NCBI GenBank assembly: GCA_963780715.1
Contig: CAWADK010000002.1
Span: 62,001 to 126,000, forward strand
DNA: 64,000 nucleotides
DNA from: JALORV01 sp963780715
GTDB taxonomy: Bacteria > Pseudomonadota > Gammaproteobacteria > Burkholderiales > Burkholderiaceae_F
Direction of reading: 5' to 3'
Part shown: piece after piece, positions 9,397 to 17,322 of the stretch
Position numbering within the stretch: position 1 is the stretch's first letter
How the letters are laid out: every line of letters begins with the position of its first letter
The notes under the pieces: model-generated
What the model saw: only the letters and a program-made list of their open reading frames with translations
Databases searched by the model: none
What the model was told of the DNA's origin: nothing
Made by a program: the position numbers and the translations under genes

Positions 9397-9588
9397 AGTG
9401 AATCCCAGGCTCACTGCGTACGCTGGATCACGACGGAGCTCTCAGTCGGCTTGGGAGCGGCCCGGCGCCATGAATTGACCCCCACGCTCGCCAGGCTGAT
9501 CAAGGCCGAGGGCCTGCGGGCCAGCCCGCGCAGGTGCGCTGAGGCGGCCGACTGCCTGCAGTCTGGCGCGTGCCGAGCGGAGCGTCGC

Positions 9589-10557
9589 ATGCCAGCGCTC
9601 ATCACGGTCGCCAGCGACGAGGCGCTGCTCGCGCAGGAGGCACAGGATGCGATCCGCGCGACGGCGCGCACGGTCGGCTACAGCGAGCGCGAAGTGCTGC
9701 AGGCCGATGCCCGCTTCGACTGGTCGCGGCTGGCACAAGCCACACAGGGACTGTCGCTCTTTGCCGAGCGCCGCATCGTCGATCTGCGCCTGCCGACCGG
9801 CAAGCCCGGCCTCGCCGGTGCGGCAGCCCTCGAGGCGCTCGCACAGAATCTCGCCGACGACACGCTGATGATGATTGCGCTGCCGCGCCTGGACCGCAGG
9901 GCGCGCGAGACGCGCTGGGTGAGTGCGCTGGAACGGGCGGGCATACTGCTCGAGCTTGACTCCGTGGACCGTGCGCGGTTGCCGCGCTGGATCGGCGAGC
10001 GACTCGCCCGCCAGCAGCAGTCGGCCGCTGAAGATGCGCTGGTGTTCATCGCCGAGCGCGTGGAAGGCAACCTGCTGGCAGCCCACCAGGAGATCGCCAA
10101 GCTCGGGCTGCTCTATCCGGCCGGTGAGCTGACGCTGGCGCAGGTGGCCGACAGCGTGCTGAACGTGGCGCGCTTCGACGTCTTTCAGTTGCCATTGGCC
10201 ATGCTGGCCGGCGACGCGCCACGCGTCCAGAAGACGATGGCCGGCCTGCGTGCCGAGGGCGAGGCGATTCCGCTCGTGCTGTGGGCGATCACCGAAGAGC
10301 TGCGCATGCTGATCCGGGTGAAGTCACAGGTCGATGCGGGACGCCCTTTTGCGATGGCCGCCCGCGAGAACCGCCTCTGGGGGCCACGCGAAAGGCTGGT
10401 CGAACGCGCGCTCGGACGCATCGATGTCGGCCGCCTTGGACGGGCGGTCGCGCGAGCCGCCACGGTCGACCGCCTTGCCAAGGGGCTGCGCGCCCCGCGT
10501 GCCGACAGCGACCCGTGGCTAGAATTGACCGATCTTGCACTCGAACTGGCGCACTGA
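9589..10557 (+). CDS. holA: DNA polymerase III delta subunit (HolA)
   Basis: Clamp-loader delta subunit that opens the beta clamp. Residues after ITVASDEALLAQEAQDAIRA match HolA domain I. A domain II region (VEGNLLAAHQEIAKLGLLYP) and the C-terminal collar domain (RARVxK-type LRMLIRVKSQ, LAKGLRAPRADSDPWLEL) follow. The start is unsure. ATG 9589 has a GGAG at 9579-9582 with good spacing and gives 322 residues, slightly short at the N-terminus because the usual first helix is missing. A TTG at 9451 gives 368 residues with an N-terminus unlike HolA. The 192 bases after lptE therefore hold either an unusual leader or a damaged HolA start. Confidence 0.85.
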   Translation: MPALITVASDEALLAQEAQDAIRATARTVGYSEREVLQADARFDWSRLAQATQGLSLFAERRIVDLRLPTGKPGLAGAAALEALAQNLADDTLMMIALPRLDRRARETRWVSALERAGILLELDSVDRARLPRWIGERLARQQQSAAEDALVFIAERVEGNLLAAHQEIAKLGLLYPAGELTLAQVADSVLNVARFDVFQLPLAMLAGDAPRVQKTMAGLRAEGEAIPLVLWAITEELRMLIRVKSQVDAGRPFAMAARENRLWGPRERLVERALGRIDVGRLGRAVARAATVDRLAKGLRAPRADSDPWLELTDLALELAH

Positions 10558-10573
10558 TCGGTCGCCTGCCACC

Positions 10574-11908
10574 ATGGCCGTGAACGCCCCCAACGACACT
10601 TCGCCCGGTCCACGCGACCGCGTGGCAGCCGAGTTCGCCGGCGACCTTGGCGCCTATATGCGGCAGGTCGGTCGCACGGCGCGCGAAGTCTCGGCAGCGA
10701 TGGCGGTGTCCAGCACGGCCCAGCGCAACGGTGCGCTCACCGACCTCGCGCATCGCCTGCGCGCCGGGCTCGACGAACTGCTCGCCGCCAACGGGCGCGA
10801 CGTCGCGCGAGCCCGCGGCCATGGGCTCGCGGCCGCCATGATCGATCGCCTGACGATGAGCGCGAAGTCGGTCGAGCAGATGGCCGCCGGCGTGGAGCAG
10901 GTCGCCCAATTGCCCGATCCGATCGGCGAAATCATCGACGTCCGCCCGCAGCCCAGCGGCATCCATGTGGGCCGCATGCGCGTGCCGCTGGGTGTGATCG
11001 GCATCATCTACGAGAGTCGGCCCAACGTGACGGTCGACGCCGCGACGCTGTGCCTCAAGAGCGGCAACGCGACGATCCTGCGCGGCGGTTCGGAAGCGAT
11101 CGAGAGCAATCGCCTGCTGGCGCGGCTGATCGGCGAAGCGCTCGCCGCCGCCGGCCTGCCCGCCGCGGCGGTGCAGCTGATCGACACCACCGACCGCGCC
11201 GCCGTCGGGCTGTTGGTCACGATGCCGGAGAACGTCGACATCATCGTCCCGCGCGGCGGCAAGGGCCTGATCGAGCGCCTGATGCTCGAGAGCAAGGTGC
11301 CGATGATCAAGCACCTCGACGGTATCTGCCACGTTTACATCGACGCTGCGGCCGACCCGACGATGGCGGTTCGCATCGCCGACAACGCCAAGACGCAGCG
11401 CTACGGCACCTGCAACACGATGGAGACGCTGCTGGTGGCAGAGGCGATCGCGTCGCGGGTGCTGCCGGAACTCGGCCGGATCTATGCCGACAAGGGTGTC
11501 GAGCTGAGAGGTGACGCGGCCAGCCGCGCGGCTCTGCACAGTGCAGGCCTGGAGTGCAGCGAAGCCACCGAGGACGACTGGCTCACCGAGTACCTGGCCC
11601 CGATCCTTTCGATCCGCGTCGTCGCCGGACTCGACGCGGCGATCGCGCACATCAATCGCTACGGCAGCAAGCACACCGATGCGATCGTCACGGACGACTA
11701 CGGCGCCGCCATGCGCTTCCTGCGTGAAGTGGACTCGGCCTCGGTCATGGTCAACGCGTCGACCCGCTTCGCCGATGGCTTCGAGTACGGGCTGGGCGCG
11801 GAGATCGGCATCAGCAACGACAAGCTGCATGCCCGCGGGCCGGTCGGGCTCGAAGGCCTGACATCACTGAAGTATGTCGTCTTCGGCCACGGCGAAGTAC
11901 GCGCCTGA
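10574..11908 (+). CDS. proA: Glutamate-5-semialdehyde dehydrogenase (gamma-glutamyl phosphate reductase)
   Basis: A 444-residue NADPH-dependent reductase that converts gamma-glutamyl phosphate to glutamate semialdehyde in proline synthesis. Recognised from PLGVIGIIYESRPNVTVDA, the cofactor segment CLKSGNATILRGGSEA, IVPRGGKGLI, the active-site region AKTQRYGTCNTMETLLV (Cys nucleophile) and the C-terminal ASTRFADGFEYGLGAEIGIS. It begins 16 bases after the holA stop. ATG 10574 is preferred over an upstream in-frame ATG at 10535 that overlaps holA. The leuS-lptE-holA-proA string is typical of betaproteobacteria. Confidence 0.95.
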   Translation: MAVNAPNDTSPGPRDRVAAEFAGDLGAYMRQVGRTAREVSAAMAVSSTAQRNGALTDLAHRLRAGLDELLAANGRDVARARGHGLAAAMIDRLTMSAKSVEQMAAGVEQVAQLPDPIGEIIDVRPQPSGIHVGRMRVPLGVIGIIYESRPNVTVDAATLCLKSGNATILRGGSEAIESNRLLARLIGEALAAAGLPAAAVQLIDTTDRAAVGLLVTMPENVDIIVPRGGKGLIERLMLESKVPMIKHLDGICHVYIDAAADPTMAVRIADNAKTQRYGTCNTMETLLVAEAIASRVLPELGRIYADKGVELRGDAASRAALHSAGLECSEATEDDWLTEYLAPILSIRVVAGLDAAIAHINRYGSKHTDAIVTDDYGAAMRFLREVDSASVMVNASTRFADGFEYGLGAEIGISNDKLHARGPVGLEGLTSLKYVVFGHGEVRA

Positions 11909-12261
11909 TCGCCGCGCTGTGCTCGCGTCGCGGGCCGCTTGCGGCACTGGCCACCGGCTTGCAATGCCGGGCGAATCACCGCCTCTTATGTTTTTCCAGC
12001 ACCGGGCTTACCCGCGATCGGGGCCGGGCAGATGTTGTGGCATGGCGACGGAGTGGGCCCGAATGCGGGCGGATGAGGTCCCGGCCGGTTCGGCTGCTTG
12101 GCGTTGTGGTCCAGCGCGCCTACTGTGCCATGCTGTACCTGCGCATCGCGGGCAGCGCAACACGCGTTTGCATGCCCGGTTCCGCGGTTGCAATGAAAAT
12201 CCGGCGCTGATGTCGAACGCGAACGCTGCACCCGTGTCCGACCAGCCCTACTGAGCGAGCC
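11909..12261. other. Intergenic region without recognised gene
   Basis: About 350 bases between proA and the next gene. Open frames cross it, but their translations (Arg/Cys/Gly-rich, no known motif) look like noise. A 14-codon ORF ends at 12254, just before the next gene, with no support. No clear terminator after proA and no confident promoter were found. Confidence 0.5.
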
Positions 12262-12867
12262 ATGCCTGCCACCGTCGACTACTACATGAACCCCGTGTCC
12301 CCGTTCACCTACATGGGGCACGACCGGTTCCGCCAGATCTGCCGCCAGCACGGCGCGCAGATCAACCTGCGCGTGATGGACCTGGGCAAGGTGTTTCCCG
12401 TGTCCGGAGGCCTGCCACTGAAGGACCGACCGCCCCAACGCCGCGCCTACCGGATGACCGAGCTCAAGCGCTGGCGTGAGTATCTCGGCATCCCGCTCAA
12501 TCTGGAACCGAAGTTCTTCCCGGTGCCGTCGGAGCCCGCAGCCACGTTGATCCTGTCGGTGCTCGCTCGCCTCGGGGTCGAGCCGGCACTTGACATTGCC
12601 GGCGACTGCCTGCGCGCCGTGTGGGCGGAGGACCGCGACATTTCCGCGCCGGCCACGCTGCGCGAATTGCTCGCGGCCCGCTCGCTCGATGTCGAGGCGC
12701 TGATGACGCACGCGGCCTCGGCCGAAGTCGCAGCGCTCTACATCATGCACTCGCAGGAGGCGATTTCCCGCGGGGTCTTCGGCGCACCCACCTACGTCCT
12801 GAACGACGAACTGTTCTGGGGCCAGGATCGTCTCGACTTCCTCGACCGGGCGCTCGCCCGCGCCTGA
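12262..12867 (+). CDS. DsbA-like 2-hydroxychromene-2-carboxylate isomerase family protein
   Basis: A 201-residue thioredoxin-fold protein of the GST-kappa/HCCA isomerase family. It opens with VDYYMNPVSPFTYMGHDRF, where the Ser of SPFTY takes the place of the catalytic residue of kappa GSTs. It contains the helical insertion (RRAYRMTELKRW) and ends with the cis-Pro region GVFGAPTYVLNDELFWGQDRLDFL, which is highly typical. Such enzymes isomerise aromatic intermediates with glutathione in naphthalene breakdown, but many homologues are generic. No catabolic genes lie nearby, so the substrate cannot be inferred. Confidence 0.85.
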   Translation: MPATVDYYMNPVSPFTYMGHDRFRQICRQHGAQINLRVMDLGKVFPVSGGLPLKDRPPQRRAYRMTELKRWREYLGIPLNLEPKFFPVPSEPAATLILSVLARLGVEPALDIAGDCLRAVWAEDRDISAPATLRELLAARSLDVEALMTHAASAEVAALYIMHSQEAISRGVFGAPTYVLNDELFWGQDRLDFLDRALARA

Positions 12868-12909
12868 CGCGCGGCCGGGTCATACCCGCCGACCCGACCT
12901 CCGCCGCAC

Positions 12910-14109
12910 ATGACTTCGCGCCTGCAGCCCTATTTCGCGGTTTGCCCCGGCGGGCTCGAAGCGGCGCTGGCCGATGAACTGGACGCACTCGGCGCCCGCG
13001 AAGTCCGCGAGGAAGGCGGTGGCGTGGCCTTCAGCGGGTCGCGCGAGCTCGGTTACGCCGTCAACCTGCACTCCCGTATCGCCAGCCGCGTCCTGTGGCA
13101 GGTCGGTCGCCGCGGATACACCAACGAGCAGCACCTGTACGACGCCACGCAGGAAGTGCGCTGGCAGGACCTGATGTCGGCGCAGCAGACGCTGCGCGTC
13201 GACGTGACCGCCTCGCGCTCGCCACTGAAGAGCCTGGAGTTCGCGATGCTGCGGATCAAGGACGGCATCGTCGACCGGCTCCGCACGCTGAGCGGCGCGC
13301 GCCCGTCGATCGACCGGCAGGACCCGGACGTGCGTGTGTTCGCCTACCTCGACGGGCGCACGGTGACGCTCTATGTCGATCTCTCCGGCGAGCCGCTCTT
13401 CAAGCGCGGCTGGCGCGCCGACAAGGGCGAAGCGCCGCTGAAGGAGAACCTCGCGGCGGGATTGCTCGCGCTCGCCGGCTGGACACCGGCGGTGCCCCTG
13501 CTCGACCCCTTCTGCGGCAGCGGCACGATCGCAATCGAAGCGGCCACGATCGCGACCCGGCGCGCACCCGGACTGAATCGCTCGTTTGCATTCGAGCGCC
13601 TGGCCAACTTCGACCGCGCCGCGTGGCGTCGCCTGAAGGACCGTGCCATGGCGGCCGTCGACGACACCGCGACAGCGCTGATCGTCGGCTCCGACATCTC
13701 GACGCGCGTCGTCGAGCAGGCGCGCACCAACGCTGGCCTCGCCGGTCTCGATGCCCTGTTGAGCGACGGCCGTCTGCGGCTGGAAGCGGGCGACGCCCGC
13801 ACCGTGGAAGCACCGGCCGAGCACGGCATGATCATCTCCAATCCCCCGTACGGCGAACAGAGCGCCCCGCGTTCGTCCACCGTGCCAAAGATGATGGGCG
13901 AAGTCGGCGACCGGCTGAAAGCAGCCTTCCCCGGCTGGCACGCCTGGTTCCTGACCTCCGACCGCCAGCTGCCGCGCCAGATGCGCCTGTCAGAAACCCG
14001 CAAGCCGGTGCTCTACAACGGGGCGCTGGAGTGCCGGTTCTTCCGGTTCGAGCTGGTGGGGGGGCGGTACCGGCCGCGCGGCGCGCAACCACCCATAGCC
14101 TCCGACTGA
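12910..14109 (+). CDS. rlmL: 23S rRNA (guanine2445-N2)-methyltransferase, RlmL-type
   Basis: A 399-residue SAM-dependent RNA methyltransferase with an N-terminal ferredoxin-like/THUMP domain (start YFAVCPGGLEAALADEL), the linker GEPLFKRGWR, then the Rossmann methyltransferase domain with DPFCGSGTIAIEAA (motif I) and the catalytic SNPPYGE (motif IV). It corresponds to the RlmL half of the E. coli RlmKL fusion; there is no RlmK half. It is the last housekeeping gene before the accessory island. Confidence 0.9.
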   Translation: MTSRLQPYFAVCPGGLEAALADELDALGAREVREEGGGVAFSGSRELGYAVNLHSRIASRVLWQVGRRGYTNEQHLYDATQEVRWQDLMSAQQTLRVDVTASRSPLKSLEFAMLRIKDGIVDRLRTLSGARPSIDRQDPDVRVFAYLDGRTVTLYVDLSGEPLFKRGWRADKGEAPLKENLAAGLLALAGWTPAVPLLDPFCGSGTIAIEAATIATRRAPGLNRSFAFERLANFDRAAWRRLKDRAMAAVDDTATALIVGSDISTRVVEQARTNAGLAGLDALLSDGRLRLEAGDARTVEAPAEHGMIISNPPYGEQSAPRSSTVPKMMGEVGDRLKAAFPGWHAWFLTSDRQLPRQMRLSETRKPVLYNGALECRFFRFELVGGRYRPRGAQPPIASD

Positions 14110-14297
14110 AGTCGGCAGTGCGCGTCTACCGAAGTTCCCATACACGTCTTGTGTGAATTTGCCGGCGGTGCAATGCTGCGTATGCAGTCGGCGTTTGCGA
14201 ATATCCACTATCGGCAGTGCTCCGAGCGAGACTGAGAATCGAAGATCTGACTTCGTCGGGGGAATGCCGTGCTGCTGGCGACATTGCCGGTCACGAC

Positions 14298-14314
14298 CGA
14301 GGGATCGGCCCTCG
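14298..14314. other. Short hairpin upstream of cyclase gene
   Basis: CGAGGG at 14298-14303 pairs with CCCTCG at 14309-14314 around a 5-base loop, in the roughly 250-base gap before the cyclase gene. There is no following T-run. It may be an operator or mRNA structure; nothing else was recognised in this gap. Confidence 0.3.
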
Positions 14315-14362
14315 AGGACCGACGTCTCGGCTGAAACTCGAACCGGCGAGAGTCCGAATGTG

Positions 14363-16160
14363 ATGACGGGGAAGATTGCTGCCCCCAGTTCAGGCTTGAG
14401 TTGCCGAGTCGTGCACGCAGCCGTGCTGGTCGTCGATCTCGTCGAGTCGGTCCGACTCATGGGACTGACGAGTGAGACACGGTGTCAGCGCTGGCAGCAC
14501 GTTTGTCGAATCACGTCCAGCATGAGGTTCTTCCCGGACCGCCGGGCGCCTCGTGAAGAGCCTCGGGGACGGGCTGATGGTCGAGTTTGCAAAGGCGCCG
14601 CAGGCGGTCCAGGCGGCGGCCTCGATGCACAACTGGATGTCGCAGCACTGCGAACCGTTGTCTGACGGCAGCAGAATGGCGCTGCGCGCGGGAATCCATG
14701 CTTCCAAGATCTTCGACGCTAAACACGACATTCTCGGAGTCGGAGTCAATCTCGCTGCGCGGGTCGCGACCCTTGCCGAGGGGGGAGAAACCGTTGCCAC
14801 GGTCGATGCCCGCGATCTACTGAGCGACTCGCTTGACGCCGATGTCGAAGACCTGGGCGAATGTCACCTCAAGCACGTTGATCACACGGTAAGGGTCTAT
14901 CGACTCGGGCCAGCGCAGCAGCGGGAGAGCCTTCCGCCTCGGGAGAGCTATTCGACCGAGATTTGCGTTCCGCTGGCTGTCATTCCTTTCTCCGACCGGC
15001 TCTCGGTGGATGCCACTGGCGGCATGGGAGACATCATTGCCGACGGCATCATCGGCCAGCTTTCCCAATCGCCGGGTCTCCATGTCGTTTCCCGACTCTC
15101 CACCGCGTGCCTGAGAGACAGAAACCTTCCGTTGAGCGAAATCGCGACGCGTCTCGGTGTCCGTTACGTTGTGTCCGGCACCTTCACGCTCGTTGGGGGA
15201 CAACTTTCGATCGCTTCCGAGCTCTGTGACACGAGCAGCGGGCATGTCGTTTGGTCGGGCAGGACGGGAGGCGACTGGAGGGATCTGCTTTCGGTCGACA
15301 GCCAGCTTGTGCACGAGATTGCCGACACGATACATCGCAAGGTTCTTGAGACTGCCGCTTCGAGGGCGGTGGTCCGCCCGCTACCAACCCTGGAAAGCTA
15401 CGAACTCTTTCTCGGCGGTATCGCCATGATGCATCGCGCCAGCCGGGATGAGTTCGAGATGAGTCGGAGACTGCTGGAGTCTTTGACGGAACGCCACAGG
15501 CGCATCGCCCTTCCCTATGCGTGGTTAGGCAAGTGGTACGTACTTCAGTCAATTCAAGGTGCAGCCGCCAGCACGCCCCACGCTGCATCTCTGGCTCTCG
15601 AGCGGACTGGACGGGCACTCGATCTCGAGCCTTCCAGCGCGCTGGCGCTCGCCATTGAAGGATTCGTCTACTGTCACCTCAAGAAGGATCTCGATACTGC
15701 AGACCTTCGACTTCGCGAGGCATGCAGCTTGAATCCGAGTGAAGGATTTGCGTGGCTGTTTCTCGCAGTCCAGCTGGCCTTCAAAGGCGAGTCAAGTGAA
15801 GCCCTGGAAGCCGCGCAAAGGGCACTGTCCCTCTCGCCTCTGGATCCCCTGCGTTACTACTACGAGTCGCTGATGGGGTCTTGCGAATTCAGCGCCGGCC
15901 ACTATGAAGAGGCAATTCGCTGGTGCGAAGCCTCGCGCCGGCGCAATCGACAGCACTTGTCGACTTTGCGGGTGCTGATTGCTGCAAACGTCGCCCTGGG
16001 CCGTGAAGAGCAGGCTCGACGCGTAGCTTCGGACTTGACGAGGTTGCGCCCGGACTACAGCGTCGCTGCGTACGAGGCGCACTCTGTGGCAGCGCTATAT
16101 CCGTTTGGAAAGCAGATTGCGAGCGCAATGCGGGAGGCCGGTATCCCGACGATTCGTTGA
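14363..16160 (+). CDS. Class III nucleotidyl cyclase / TolB-like / TPR protein, two frameshifts
   Basis: Three parts are visible. First, a class III cyclase domain: HAAVLVVDLVESVRLM with the first metal Asp, VKSLGDGLMVEF with the second, and GVGVNLAARVATLAEGG with the Asn/Arg of the transition-state pair. Next, a TolB/CadC-type domain (CVPLAVIPFSDRLS, ADGIIGQLSQ, VSRLST, GVRYVVSGTF). Last, a C-terminal set of TPR-like helices (ALALAIEGFVYCHL to residue about 500). The cyclase domain is split: the frame changes near 14492-14505 and again near 14533-14545, each fitting one missing base; the joined reading is RLSNHVQHEVLPG then GRLVKSLGDG. Possible starts are GTG 14360 and ATG 14363. Such proteins probably make cAMP or cGMP as soluble signalling enzymes; the ligand is unknown. 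No membrane segment is seen. Confidence 0.82.
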
Positions 16161-16209
16161 AGCGGAAAGTAAATAGCCGGAACAACGATTACCAAGCGCG
16201 GAGGACGAG

Positions 16210-17322
16210 ATGGCGGCACTGGGAGGTTCTGCACTAGGCGGTTCGACGTTGGGCGGATCCGGGGGATCGGGGGGATCCGGTGGTTCGGGCGGATCCGGTG
16301 GGTCCGGAGGATCGGGCGGGTCCGGCACGTTGATGGACGAGTGGGCCAACCCGATGGTTGTCAGCGCGCTGTGGTCCAGTCGCGACGGCACCATGGACCG
16401 CAACGACCACGAGAGTTTCCTCAAGGGCGGAGGCCAGCCGCCTACTCTCGATAGCGCTCTGGCGCTCAAGCGCTGGGACCCGTGGGTGAGGATCAATCTG
16501 GGCGTTACTGAACTTACTCGGCTCATTGACTACCAAGCCATTGCGCCAGATACCTTTGCTGTACTGAATCGAAGCGGCCCGCAGAACCTCGTCAAGATAA
16601 CAAGACCGGGCATCACATTCTTCGAGAAGCAACTGCCGTTCGTGCAAAGTTGGGCCGAGTTACGCGATGAGCGTGCGCTCGAAATCCTCGCGCAGATCGA
16701 CAACCAGTTCGCATTCATCGCGTCGGTCACGGGCCTGAACGTGAGCCGGAAACGCTGGACCATGGAGTGGCTGACCATCGTCATCCAGTTCGCGATTGCG
16801 GTGGAGTCGCGAATCAAGCATGCGTTCGCGTGCTATCGACCCGTGGACTTGTCACCGCAGGTTCAGCCCATCATCACGACCCCGGGTCATAGCAGCTACC
16901 CAATGGGACATGCTGCACAGGCCTTCGCAACGATGGTTGCGCTATGCGGGCTACTGAAGATCAAGAGCGGATCAAAGGTATACACGCAGCTCTATCGGCA
17001 GGCCAGGCGCATCAGTGTCAACCGCACCGTCGCCGGGGTGCACTTCCCGATCGACGCGGCCGCAGGACAAGCGCTGGGATACTCGCTGGGTGAGTTCGTC
17101 CTTTGTGCCAGTTCAGTAAAGGATGGCACCGTCAATCCTAAGTGTTTCGATAGAACATTCGTACCCGTCGGCAACGGAGACGACCCGGCGAATGACTACA
17201 TGGGCGAAGGACCAGAAAAGCCTCACGGCTGCACAACGGGTACGACGCCGTTGCCTGTCACGAAGTCTGACATTCTGGAGAAGCTGGCAGCGCTGGCGCG
17301 AGAAGAATGGGATCTGCCGTGA
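16210..17322 (+). CDS. Vanadium-dependent haloperoxidase / PAP2-superfamily-like protein
   Basis: A 370-residue protein. Residues 4-38 are low-complexity (ALGGS, TLGGS, then eight GGS units). The C-terminal half holds the three phosphate/vanadate-binding motifs of the superfamily: KHAFACYRP (K-x6-RP), PGHSSYPMGHA (usual PSGH, with Ser replaced by Met) and NRTVAGVHFPID (usual SR-x5-H-x3-D, with Ser replaced by Asn). Family members are haloperoxidases or phosphatases; the Ser-to-Met change in the oxyanion pocket leaves the activity uncertain. There is no signal peptide or membrane span, so a soluble haloperoxidase-like fold is likelier than a lipid phosphatase. GGAGGA lies 5-10 bases before ATG 16210. 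The stop overlaps the start of the protease gene. Confidence 0.83.
   Translation: MAALGGSALGGSTLGGSGGSGGSGGSGGSGGSGGSGGSGTLMDEWANPMVVSALWSSRDGTMDRNDHESFLKGGGQPPTLDSALALKRWDPWVRINLGVTELTRLIDYQAIAPDTFAVLNRSGPQNLVKITRPGITFFEKQLPFVQSWAELRDERALEILAQIDNQFAFIASVTGLNVSRKRWTMEWLTIVIQFAIAVESRIKHAFACYRPVDLSPQVQPIITTPGHSSYPMGHAAQAFATMVALCGLLKIKSGSKVYTQLYRQARRISVNRTVAGVHFPIDAAAGQALGYSLGEFVLCASSVKDGTVNPKCFDRTFVPVGNGDDPANDYMGEGPEKPHGCTTGTTPLPVTKSDILEKLAALAREEWDLP
16252..16323 (+). repeat. Nine-base tandem repeat encoding eight Gly-Gly-Ser units
   Basis: Eight consecutive 9-base units code for GGS at residues 15-38 of the haloperoxidase-like protein. Third positions vary (ggatcc, ggatcg, ggttcg forms), so the tract is not a perfect DNA repeat, which argues for selection on the peptide as well as slippage. 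Confidence 0.9.

Noticed and set aside
10289..11830. A 513-codon open frame on the reverse strand opposite proA
   Set aside because: Low-complexity Arg/His/Asp translation typical of antisense frames; proA is unmistakable on the other strand.
11874..12254. A 126-codon frame after proA
   Set aside because: It starts inside proA, has a Cys/Arg-rich composition without any family motif, and has no ribosome binding site.
16252..16323. The Gly-Gly-Ser tract as vector or synthetic linker contamination
   Set aside because: The tract continues in frame into a natural haloperoxidase-like protein, is preceded by degenerate ALGGS/TLGGS units, and its flanks are chromosomal with varied codons.
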